Of a stretch of DNA of 64,000 bases, positions 10,870-20,389 are shown in pieces (positions within the stretch are counted from its first letter, which is position 1; every line of letters starts with the position of its first letter). The DNA comes from Boletus sp. NGJ (taxonomy: Eukaryota; Basidiomycota; Agaricomycetes; Boletales; Boletaceae). Location: positions 124,001 to 188,000 of the forward strand of contig JAGTXK010000273.1 in the NCBI GenBank assembly GCA_019096195.1, read 5' to 3'. A model generated the notes under the pieces. It was not told the DNA's origin. It did not search any database and saw only the letters and a program-made list of their open reading frames with translations. Made by a program: the position numbers and the translations under genes.

Positions 10870-12579
10870 TTGACAATCCTCAGCTAACCGACGTCCAACC
10901 CACCAGTGACACCGGGGCTTCCAGTAGGACGATATATCACATCCTCCACCCTTTAGGCCCTCAAGATCTGGTTCGTCTACGAGCGGTACGTTTGACCCTT
11001 CTGTCTCTTTCTCCATGTATGTGCGTGTGCGTGTGCGGTACTTGAGTCCCGCTTTCTCATTTATCCACGATCCTGCCCTCCGGCGACCCGTCTATTCTAC
11101 CGCTCGTCTCCCTCACCCACCTGGTTTATTCCGCTGGCAATCCACCCGCTTCCTCCAACGCACGCTCGTCCACTCAGCACGCCTCCCAAACACGTGGGCT
11201 ACCAAACCACTCACGCTCATCTCGAGCAAGAATATGAAGCAGCTTCGGTCGCGTGACGTCGAGACAGGTTCGGAACGGGCGCTGTGGAATCATGGATCGT
11301 TCGCATGTTGGTGGACGACGTTGGTGATAATCTCACAGGGTCATTTCATTTAGGTCGTTGTGCATCGCGGGAGGGGCGTCTTGCGGATCCGGTGTATGTC
11401 TCACTGTGATGCGTTCTCAGCGGTCCCGTGTAAATGATGATGTTTTCTCTCAGGAGTTTCTAGTGGATGATAATACGGAGTACTTGTCGGGTCCGGGGAT
11501 GTTGGATGTGCCGACCTGGAGCTTTCAAAGAGAGGCGTTTATACTGCGTATCCAAGTTGATAGCGCACCATCTTGGAATATCGCGGGGTATGGTTAAATC
11601 TCGTCGGACTCTGCTTTACGCAGACCCTTCTCCTCGTACCTCTCGCGCTCCTACCTCATCCGTGGTCATCTTGGCGGGGTCGAGGTCGTTCAGACTCGGA
11701 CATTCGCCCTCCCAGACGTCGACACTAATCCCGCTCCGAATATCGGGCCGAGCGGCGACTTGGTTCCTGACAGTATTCGACCCATCGTCCGCGAGCTCGT
11801 CTTATCAGAGGGTCACATGACATGGGATCGATGTGACTTGCCGTCGACCCCATCACGCTCCGTTTCATGCACGCATACGCACCTTTCTATCCTACCCCGA
11901 TATGCGTGTCCGACTTGTATGCACCGACGCGACCATACCCTGGCTGCGTCCCATACCGGTCCTATCTCCGCCACTGTCGAAGACAACCACCCCAATGACG
12001 ACACGCACAGCAATAGCAACAATAATAACAATAACAATAAGAGCGGTTTTAACGCAGCACCGAAGAAGTGCTCCCGATCACCACCGCATCGCACGACTTT
12101 TTTTTTCGTTCAGGGGCTGTGGAAGGGTAACCTGATCGACGTTTCCAGCGACGAATTCGTCCAAGTGGTCGAACGGACGCGTGTCCGATATGTCCGATGG
12201 GATGATTCACAAATTCACCGTGGACGCTGTGGGGGAACGGCCTGTTGCCGTCGTCAATGATCCGTCCCCGCCGTGGGTATACCCGTCTCAGTATTACGAG
12301 TATTCTTTGGGACGGGACGAGAGGGGAAAATTTAGTACACAAAAGGGATGCGTACTGGAATGGAACACGACGGGAGAGCGTTTGGATAGGGACCGTGCTC
12401 GCGATCGTCGTCGACTTCAAAAGGCAGTTGACTGTTGGGTTGTGAAAATACATACCCATAACCCAACCCAACGTGTATATTCCCTGGTGTTCGATTACGT
12501 CGCTGAGCCATGGAGTCACATCGGCCAGGGGGCAAAGCAAAACACGTACATGTATGATTGGGATATCAACGACAGATGA
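10870..12579 (+). pseudogene. decayed host gene, possibly of an F-box-like family
   Basis: Coding-like segments lie in different frames: ILHPLGPQDLVRL near 10950 (an F-box-like start), HDPALRRPVYSTARLPHP at 11063-11120, EFLVDDNTEYLSGPGML at 11455-11510, and VYPSQYYEYSLGRD near 12280. The order and composition look like one gene of about 500 codons. Frame changes at about 11600 and 12180, stops between segments, and a CAA/TAA trinucleotide run at 12010-12040 are not explained by simple introns. The F-box assignment rests on one short motif and is weak; the coding character is clearer than the identity. Confidence 0.35.
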
Positions 12580-12905
12580 AAACAATGACTCCACAGTTCA
12601 GACTGGTTGATGCGAAAGGGTATGTACGGCTAAGCATGTCCGCGTCCACACTTCCCGTGCCTTTCGCATAACCTCTACAAGTGGCCGACCCACACCCCGC
12701 CAAAGCAGGCTTGGGTGACCGATTAGACGAAGGATCTAGAGAGGTGTCATCAAGAGGGAGTGGTGACAGGTAAATAGACACACGTCCTAACAGTCAGATG
12801 GCTATCTGCACGACATTTACTACTCTGCAACAGAACGCTGCTTTGACCAATGAACACACAGGGTCAACGCGAATATCAAAGGGAAACTTACATTGGAAAT
12901 ATTGT
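12580..12905. other. region 3' of the WD40 gene
   Basis: No independent gene is seen. On the minus strand this may contain one or two tiny last exons of the WD40 gene, since a TATGTAG/GTAAGT pair brackets 21 bases near 12893-12913. Confidence 0.3.
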
Positions 12906-13940
12906 TCAAGACCTACATAGGACGCTCGAATGAGTATGAATAGTGGATACGCAATGAGAACGGCATACCAGAGTATCGTGCTCCTTTGGCGCTTTACAGA
13001 TATAGGCGCCAGAGACAATGAAATCCCCATTTGGAGAGTAGGCGACGCAAAACATATCCCGTGGAAAAGAGTACCGCGCCACCTCCCGTACATTCTCCAA
13101 ATCCCATACATACACCACGTTTCCGCGCACGCTTGCCAGAAAACGGCCGTCGGGGGAGACCGACATGCAGATGTATGGCCACAACTGTGGCGCGGGGATC
13201 CCACCCGCATGATCCCGCCAACAACGTATTTGCGTGCCCGTGTGGGCGTCATACATCATGAGTTGCCCGTTGGCGAGGTTGTTGGCGATGACGCGTGACC
13301 CGTCCTTGGTCCATTCCAACGAATGCGCTCGCTGCTTGATCTCGAGCGATGGTCGACCGGTAGCCAACTCCCATATTTGGATGCAAACGCCACAAGCTGC
13401 GAGCCGCGTGTCGTCCGGAGAGAATCGTGTGCATCGGTTATTCCCCTTCCGAGGCTCGAGCACACAAACGCAGCTCCCATCCGTGGTGTTCCTCACCTCC
13501 AGACTATCCGACATGTACTCCCTCTCGAACGCAAACACCAAAAAGCGCGTATCACTACTAAAATGGACGACGCAGAGACAGCGACTGATGGCGGGTTTGT
13601 CAAACGTATGCTCGATTCGACGTGCGTTGGCGTCCCAGAGTAGGACTTGACCGCCATCTCTGTATGTACCACCTGTGGCGAACTTTTTTCCGTCTGTGGA
13701 GACGGCGACGGTGGTGAAGTTGGTGAAGAAACCACACCGGATGGCTTCGCCTTCGCGGGTTTTTTCTTTGACATTCCAGATCTGTAACCCTGGGCCAACG
13801 ACGGCAATTAATCTGGAGCCATCGGGCCAGAAAGCAAGACAAGGAATAGAGGCTTTCTGTTCAGGGATTAGTTCCTCGGCCTGATGGTCTGTGGACTGGG
13901 AGGATGCCATGGATGAGAAACCGTTGAGAGAGAGTTGCAT
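12906..13940 (-). CDS. WD40-repeat protein
   Basis: The frame from ATG 13940 (alternative ATG 13910, MASSQSTDHQ) gives 344 residues. About seven blade-like repeats are visible, each with a hydrophobic-FSPDG-like turn and a W/Y-D end: FWPDGSRLIAV...LQIWNV, VSTDGKKFATGG...VLLWDA, FSPDDTRLAACG...IQIWEL, WTKDGSRVIANN...LMMYDA, VSPDGRFLASVR...VYVWDL and YSPNGDFIVSGAY. Such proteins are beta-propeller scaffolds; no enzyme domain is attached. The last blade stops after SGAYI, and the next bases form a GTAAAG donor, so the final residues are probably wrong and further short exons may follow. The partner or pathway is unknown. Confidence 0.75.
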   Translation of the reverse strand: MQLSLNGFSSMASSQSTDHQAEELIPEQKASIPCLAFWPDGSRLIAVVGPGLQIWNVKEKTREGEAIRCGFFTNFTTVAVSTDGKKFATGGTYRDGGQVLLWDANARRIEHTFDKPAISRCLCVVHFSSDTRFLVFAFEREYMSDSLEVRNTTDGSCVCVLEPRKGNNRCTRFSPDDTRLAACGVCIQIWELATGRPSLEIKQRAHSLEWTKDGSRVIANNLANGQLMMYDAHTGTQIRCWRDHAGGIPAPQLWPYICMSVSPDGRFLASVRGNVVYVWDLENVREVARYSFPRDMFCVAYSPNGDFIVSGAYICKAPKEHDTLVCRSHCVSTIHTHSSVLCRS

Positions 13941-14174
13941 GATCGGCGACGGTCATTCCGGACGTGGATGTGGGTGGCACCGCCACTATCCACAACCTTT
14001 AGTTGCATTACATCATCATATATGCTGCAAGCAGTTCCAACACACCGTCCTTGGCGGTGCACCGAACCATAGTAACATTGTAGAATCACATTGCAATTTC
14101 AGCGGCCAGTTTTCTGCATGAACAAGGACGACGATAATAACGAGTGTCCAGTACCAAACCACCGACGTCTTTCC

Positions 14175-14588
14175 TCACGCATTGATGTTGATGTTGATGG
14201 GCGAACAGCCAATGTTCACCAGACCGTTCTGAGCAGTGCGCATGAGTGATGACATCTAAACTTGAGTCAAACGGCGAACACGTACGAATTCGTTGTTGGA
14301 ACAGCAAACGGGCTGTTGCTGAATCGTGCAACCGCTACCCGTGCCGAGAACAGTGAGAGGTGTGCAGGTAAGACCGACAAGCCCGCCGGCATCTGTAGCA
14401 GCGCTGAGCAGGTTCAACGTCGACAAAATATAATCGGCTTGTTGCACCTATTGAGCGAAAGGAATGCAGAAACCCACCGTTTGGACGCTGTTGCAACAGC
14501 TGATAGAATCTGTGTTGCATTGGTCGCGCCCCTCCAGGCGAGAGGCAGAGACAATGAGGGCGAGAGGAAGGAGGGCAAAGATGCTGAT
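14175..14588 (-). pseudogene. class I hydrophobin, start codon lost
   Basis: Three coding pieces on the minus strand give a complete hydrophobin: a signal-peptide-like ISIFALLPLALIVSAS, then QCNTDSISCCNSVQ, GLVGLTC, GSGC, QQQPVCCSNN and, after a 57-base intron (14285-14229, GTACGT...CAG), GLVNIGCSPININ. The eight-Cys pattern C-CC-C-C-CC-C is complete. Hydrophobins are secreted and self-assemble at air-water interfaces. Two oddities stand out. No in-frame ATG precedes the signal peptide; ATC occupies the expected place at 14588. The first intron would be only 30 bases (GTGGGT...TAG) with an in-frame stop. A TATAAAAG element sits 66 bases upstream. Either the gene has recently died or an unusual start is used. 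Confidence 0.7.
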
Positions 14589-14653
14589 TTTTTGTGAGCG
14601 AGAGAGAAAGGGAACTGCACAAGATGCTTGGGTACAATGGCGCTCTGGCTGGA

Positions 14654-14661
14654 CTTTTATA
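14654..14661 (-). promoter_or_regulatory. TATA box of the hydrophobin gene
   Basis: TATAAAAG on the minus strand, about 66 bases before the expected start, at a normal spacing for a highly expressed fungal gene. Confidence 0.6.
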
Positions 14662-14699
14662 CCTCGACACCGGGTGATCCCTCGCTGGTGCTTGTGCAA

Positions 14700-16313
14700 T
14701 GACCACCGTTCATCAATGGCAGCTACTCGTGTCTGAAGCAAGCTAAGAACGCGGCCTGCATATCGGTAGAGTGAAGCGCGTGTATCACATAATAAAGGAC
14801 GATGGGGTTGGTCATGCTAATGAAGAATACCGATGGTCAGTACTACTTAACAAGGATAGCCTCTCACTTACCAATTAGACATACGCGCTTCGATGCAGGG
14901 ATTGCGTGGGGGGAAGTCTTGTGATTCAGCAGACAAGGAAAGCTTTGAGGTCATTTATCGTATCACCGGAGTCCGGACGTCGCGTTCAGGAAGTGAATCT
15001 GAGCTTTTCCATTAGAGTTAATCTGTGAACAGTCGAAATGGGAGCCGCATCAGGATTATACAGGCGTAGAGTACGCCGTTAGGAGCTTACTCAGCTCTGT
15101 TTCGAGTTCCAGAGGCAACCAGCAGAGAGCACACTTGGGTTGGGCCTTCGCTGCCTTCTCGGTCAATGTTTGTTTGTATATCCATTCTAGTGACATATAC
15201 ACTCACCCATTACCGGCTTATGTCTGAAGCCATGATATTTATGACAAAGTGAGTACTGGAGTCTTCCCATGCGCATCGTGCCACGGCCCGCCGCCGGTGT
15301 TCCTAAAAAGGACAACATATCTGGAAGTTGCAGCGGCCAACAAACGAAATAACTTTACTGGAGTAATATATTTCAACGACCAAGCCACATGAGCACCAAG
15401 TGGCCCATTCCACTGGGGATCCCATGGTGAAATAGACAATTGCACGCAGAAAATCGTTGCATGGGCTACGTTGACTAGATCTTCGGTGGGAGAACGCTGG
15501 GTAGTTACGTAAGTCATGTTTACCTGTCTCGAGCATGACCTTTTTCATTCGACCAGGAACGACCTGTTCCCCCGGGCTCTCAGATCTCACAACTACATTA
15601 AACCTACTCCAAAAAGTATGAACAGGACACCGTCGTGGGTCCAACGATGTTCTTTATCCAAACGCGTCCTGCAGGGCATGCGTGTTCATGATCACGGTAT
15701 CCTCGCGACACCTTCATTCCAAGGGGTATCCCGTCCAGATCCGCATATCCGAAGCGCTTCCCACTGCGGAATGCCATGCCTTGGTCAGCGTACCCATCAG
15801 TCCGACAGTGCAGCGTGTAAGAGTTGCCATCGAGGTGGTCGTCGCATTCTCACTGGTGCAAGCCAATACCGGTGGTTAAAGATATGTTTCGAATGGCATC
15901 TTTCCTGATCGTGATGCAACGGTTGCCCCCAACTTCGGAATCTGCTTGGTATCAAGATGCCAAGGCACGCGTTCCCACCAAAGATGGCACACTCACGCGC
16001 GTACACTATTTGTATTCGACCAAGGACAAAGGCGTGGTGGTAGCTCCCTATTGCTAACCATCGCGGGAACAAAAATGTATAAGAGTCTACAAACTATACT
16101 GGAACAACAATTCCGTGCCTTGCAGTCGCACGCGCGCAGCAGGGACTTGGCCGGCGGAGTGGGAACGTAAAGTAAGGGGCTCCTTTCAAAAACATGGATA
16201 AAGTGCAAGGTATAACGTACTTGTAAGTAATAATCGATGAGTCCACGCGGTATGCAATGCCATAACAGGGACCTGCGTGATCAGCCCAGTCAAGAATGTA
16301 ATATCAATTACAG
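14700..16313. other. 1.6 kb without a confident gene
   Basis: Overlapping frames on both strands (15239-15650 minus; 15516-16060 plus) may be exons of one unrecognised gene. I found no splice chain that yields a known domain, so none is called. Confidence 0.35.
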
Positions 16314-17581
16314 TCATGAGCCGATATCACGACTCGATATCTCGGTCTCATGATCCTTCACATCGGCTTCAACAATTCCAATCTCGACCACTGGTGGGCC
16401 GCTCTCGTCACCGCTGTGGTTCTGCGACTGACCGGGCATTGCGATGAGGACTGCAATACGCACTGCAGGCGTGGGCGTTGCAGTCGGAGATGAAGTAGAT
16501 AAAGATAGCGCTTGGCCAGCCATCAGCGATGCTGGAGGCTGTGACGATGGCGGTGATCGTTTCCTCGAAAAGGGTTGTATGAATCGCGGAGGGCGTGATG
16601 GAGGGTCAGTGGAATTCTCCGCGGAGCTTGCAATGGGTCCCTGGGGTGATAACGTGGGCGCATCGACATATGCGGCATAGACAGGCTAGGAGGGGCGAAA
16701 CGCACAGAACAGTTAGCGAGAATGCTTGGCATGGCATGGCGCCGCCTACCATGATCTCGCCCCACTTTCTCTTTTCGTTCTCGCTCTCGCCATCGTCATC
16801 ATCGTTTGTATGCAACCAGGCTTCCCAGAGTTTTGGCTTCTGGCCAATGTCTCGTCTTCTCCTCCCTGCTTCTGAATCGAAGCGGCGTGGCATCCATGTT
16901 CCTGTTCTGATTGCCTCCTCGACTAAGCGGTGATGGCGCCGACGGAGGATCAGGCTTCGAATGACGACGGCAGATGATACAGAGAGGAGTAGGACGAGGG
17001 TGGCTACAAGTGCAGCGTACGATGCGTTCGTTGGCATAAGGGACGTTCCAGTAAGGGGATTGACAGGGGAAGACATGGTGAAGAGCAACAAAGAAAGAAG
17101 AAAGAAGTCAATGGCAGGTAGATGCAGTGGCACAGGATGAAGTAGCAAGGTGCTTACCGAGAAAGGTGTATACTGTTGGCACAGAGGAATACGCGTGTGA
17201 GGTAGACATGTGGAGACAAAGGAATCCGTGAAGCGGAAGGCAAGTGGGTTATTTTGTGCGAAATCGACCACACAGAGGGGCGAGAATGGCAGAGCACATC
17301 GTGTCGGATTGCCAAATCGTGAAGCACCCGATATACGAGCACACCGGAGACGGAAAGCGGAAGTGCATAAGTATGGATGTGAGAGCACACGATCCAGTCA
17401 GTGTGAAAATCGGGTAAACCGAGAAAGAGGTCAACGGTGAACCACAGCACTCACGGTACAGGGATGCATTGGTCGTGGAGTCGCTTGCGGTTGGCGTAGA
17501 AGTGGATGAGCTGTCTGACGAACTTGTTGATGAGGTAGGAAGCACAGAGGATATCCCCGTCAAGGGTGGGGTAGAAGACAT
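16314..17581 (-). CDS. single-pass membrane protein of an Agaricomycete family, with a microexon
   Basis: Exons 17581-17455, 17172-17158, 17003-16750 and 16685-16314 join to 255 codons plus stop. The order is a Ser/Thr-rich N-terminus (MSSTPPLTGISS), NASLY-LYTFL from the 15-base second exon, a hydrophobic segment ATLVLLLSVSSAVVIRSL, a basic RRRHHRLVEEAIRTGTW, KPKLWEAWL, a long disordered Pro/Ser region, and a conserved tail VRIAVLIAMPGQ with VVEIGIVEADV. The extracellular part is short and the cytosolic part long; the function is unknown. A second ATG at 17076 opens an in-frame alternative first exon, MSSPVNPLTG...NASYAALV, which reads directly into the same membrane segment. Confidence 0.75.
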
Positions 17582-18180
17582 CGTGGCGGCTAGTTGAAGA
17601 GGTCTACAACGCGCGTGAGCGATGTCGTCCGCCTATTAATATGTGGGTTAAGGATATAAGTAAAACCGGAGAAATTAAGAATTGGGAATGTACAGCGCAA
17701 CGTGAACTTAACTTGTTGGCGGCGGCGCCGGAGATCGATGGGTATGAGAGACTTTTGAGGGTCTACGCACAATGGCGTAGTCTGCGTAGTGGACAAAGCC
17801 CTGGCAATTGGCGGCGCTAACCTGATCCCGACCGTCGGAAACTGCATGCCGTCTCGCGGCACATCAAAATATTTTTTAATCTCCGACTAATTAGATTTCA
17901 CAGCAATAGATCTGTGCGAGAAACCTAGCCCCGGCCGCGAATTTTCGAAAGAGAAAAAGTCACTACGCGTATGCTTGACAAGCGCATTGGTCAATTCCTC
18001 CGAGTTGAGATGTCTCAACAGTTTGAAAGAAACTAAAACTTCGTTTTTTGTCCGTAAACTGTGGTCGATCACTACACCCCAAATCAAACTGACGTCTGGT
18101 GGACGTCAAAATTGGTTTATGTCAGGCTGATGCTCAACTGGTGGTGTGGCTGACGATTTCCGTCGACCGTTTGGTGAGCT
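17582..18180. other. upstream region of the membrane-protein gene
   Basis: No gene seen. The DNA becomes AT-richer towards 18.1 kb, where the transposon-rich, CpG-poor block begins. TTTGGTGAGCTCACCAAA at 18170-18187 is a perfect palindrome at that edge. Confidence 0.45.
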
Positions 18181-18906
18181 CACCAAACATCGACACCACC
18201 ACATGCTGCACATCTATTCGTCTGCCCTATCGTTAGTTGGTTATCATCCTAGGGTCAAATGTCACATTCATGTTTCAAGCCAGCATCTCAACAACCCTAA
18301 CCCAAGCATCCACTGGATATCCAGCAGACATCTAGTGGACATCTAAGTGACACCCAGGTTTTTGTATAAATTACAATATAAATAGATTTTACATTCAAAC
18401 AATAGCATGAGCATGGGAAGGATGGCTTAACACACTACTAGAATACACAGTAGAAAAAACATAATAATCAGGCACAGATGAGGTACAGTTTCAAGCACTA
18501 TGTGCTCAAATGGACATGGTTGAGGTAGGCGACTCGCCAAACATCGACACCACCACTTGCCGCACATCTATTCGTCTGCCCTATCATTAGTTGGTTATCC
18601 TAGGTCAAATGTCACATTCATGTTTCAAGCCAGCATCTCAACAACCCTAACCCAAGCATCCACTGGATATCTAGCAGACATCTAGTGGACATCTAAGTGA
18701 CACCCAGGTTTTTGTATAAATTTATTATAATAGATTTTGCATTCAAACAATAGCATGAGCATGGGAAGGATGGCTTAACATCAGAATGTATTGAATTACT
18801 AGAATACATAGTAGAAAAAACATAATAATTAAACTAAATAATCAGGTAGAGATGAGGTACAGTTTCAAGCACTATGTGCTCGAATGGACATGGTTGAGGT
18901 AGGAGA
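18181..18906. repeat. two tandem copies of a 354-bp repeat
   Basis: The unit 18181-18534 is repeated at 18535-18906 with few changes. The start CCAAACATCGACACCACCAC recurs exactly 354 bases later, and both units end in ATGGACATGGTTGAGGTAGG. There is no coding capacity. The second copy has a small insertion (ATCAGAATGTATTGAA) relative to the first. Confidence 0.85.
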
Positions 18907-19078
18907 CAAGTGTTTGTGCTCATATAACACTGTTGGGGCAGAAATCAAGTAATTGTGCTCAAATGAACATGGTGAAGGCAGGAGATGGATGGCTGTGCTT
19001 GCATTGACTTGGTCAAAGGTGGAAGATGAGCATTTATGCTCAAACAGACTCAGTTGAGGTGGGAGGAGACAAGTCAAA
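18876..19078. repeat. degenerate 40-bp minisatellite, about five units
   Basis: Units begin GTGCTCGAATGGACATGG, GTGCTCATATAACACTG, GTGCTCAAATGAACATGG, GTGCTTGCATTGACTTGG and ATGCTCAAACAGACTCAG, spaced 39-42 bases apart. The first unit overlaps the end of the 354-bp repeat, so the array may have grown from that end. Confidence 0.65.
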
Positions 19079-20389
19079 ACAGAAAAGTGAGTGCTGCACA
19101 AGACAATGCACAAGTCACATGACACATGCCTCAAAATTTTTGACAAATCCAAATCATTAGGAAACAAAAGCTACATTTTATTAGCCTAGAATACCACAAC
19201 TTTAAGAAACCATATTTTAGTACATGTAACCTTCATAAAAATACATTTTTGACTAGATTACCATGCTACTGTGGACTGTTGAGTTGTACCATGGCCAGCC
19301 TAATAAGGACAGGTTGTTTAAATGGCATCTGGCAGGTATCTTAGCTATAGTATACACCAGCAAATCCATGATTTTGCCACAGTGCCACAGTGGCAAAATC
19401 ATGGATTTGCTGATGTAGTTGATACACTCATAATGCATATGGTAGTAATGTATATTCATCATATTGCATCACTTTTTGGAAAGTTCCATGTTGGGCCCAG
19501 CCAAAATGAGTGAGTTAATGCATGATGTATAATGCATTGGGTAGCTATGAGTACATATGTATGCATTATGATGGACTACCAGAGTAGATGAAATTGAAAA
19601 AATTGCACCTATAAACACAAAACTTGCCATTTCTCACTGCCACAAAACTTTCTCAACATTAAAATACTCCATGGAAAATAAAAGCCCCAAGAAAAAGCCA
19701 CCAATCACCTGCCAGTGAAATAGCAGAAGCATACCCAAGATGGGCCTACAACCTCTGCACAGCTGCCACAGTGAACATCACACCAAAATCTTACTCTCAC
19801 TCATGGACTAGCTATTGGTCTATGCTTACATTGATACACATCCAGATGCTTCCCAAGCTGGTATTGTGGAGCACTTCCAGACACATTGTAAAGGTGCTCT
19901 AATTTTCAATCAATCAATCTTAGAATGTTACAACCTCTTTCTTCTCTTCACCCTTGCCTCATTGTCACTTACATTCTATCTTCTTATGCCTTGCCTTTCA
20001 TCACACAGTGGGACTCTGTGTGATTATCCTTTACCTTCCATGTCATATACTTTTAATGCTGCTTGCATAAGGAACCCCTTCACCTTATTCTTTGCTCCAT
20101 TGGGTTCATTATGTTCATGGCTTAGTCATTCCCATTCCCACACTTAATACATATATAAACCCTGTTGATCTGCATCAAACTCATTTTATGCATAGTTAGA
20201 AGCTAGAACCCAAATGGAATTTATTCTACCACTTGCAGCAGTTGGATTTTTCCAATATTCTAGAGCCCAATGACCTTTGGTATGACCTAGCAACCCTGCA
20301 ATCTTTAGAATATTTCATCAAGAAATTCAGGAGAAATTATTGTTTTTCTCCAACACATAGCTCTGTTACTATCTACAAGTATATAGCTA
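19079..20389. other. AT-rich intergenic DNA with a perfect hairpin
   Basis: No gene seen. It is CpG-poor. A 23-base perfect inverted repeat with a 9-base loop lies at 19358-19412; short frames near 19815-20147 show no motif. Confidence 0.5.
19358..19412. repeat. perfect hairpin, 23-bp arms
   Basis: Arms 19358-19380 and 19390-19412 are exact reverse complements (CAGCAAATCCATGATTTTGC...) around a 9-base loop. There is no U-run after it, so a terminator is unlikely. It could be the remains of a tiny inverted-repeat element. Confidence 0.8.

Noticed and set aside
12010-12040. CAA/TAA trinucleotide run as a regulatory repeat
   Set aside because: A short imperfect microsatellite within a decayed gene; nothing marks it as functional.
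15239-16060. Host gene between hydrophobin and the membrane-protein gene
   Set aside because: Frames on both strands are open, but I could not connect them into a protein with any recognisable domain.
18295-18310. Second CCCTAACCC-like stretch
   Set aside because: Part of the 354-bp tandem unit, present in both copies; a single motif is not a telomeric array.
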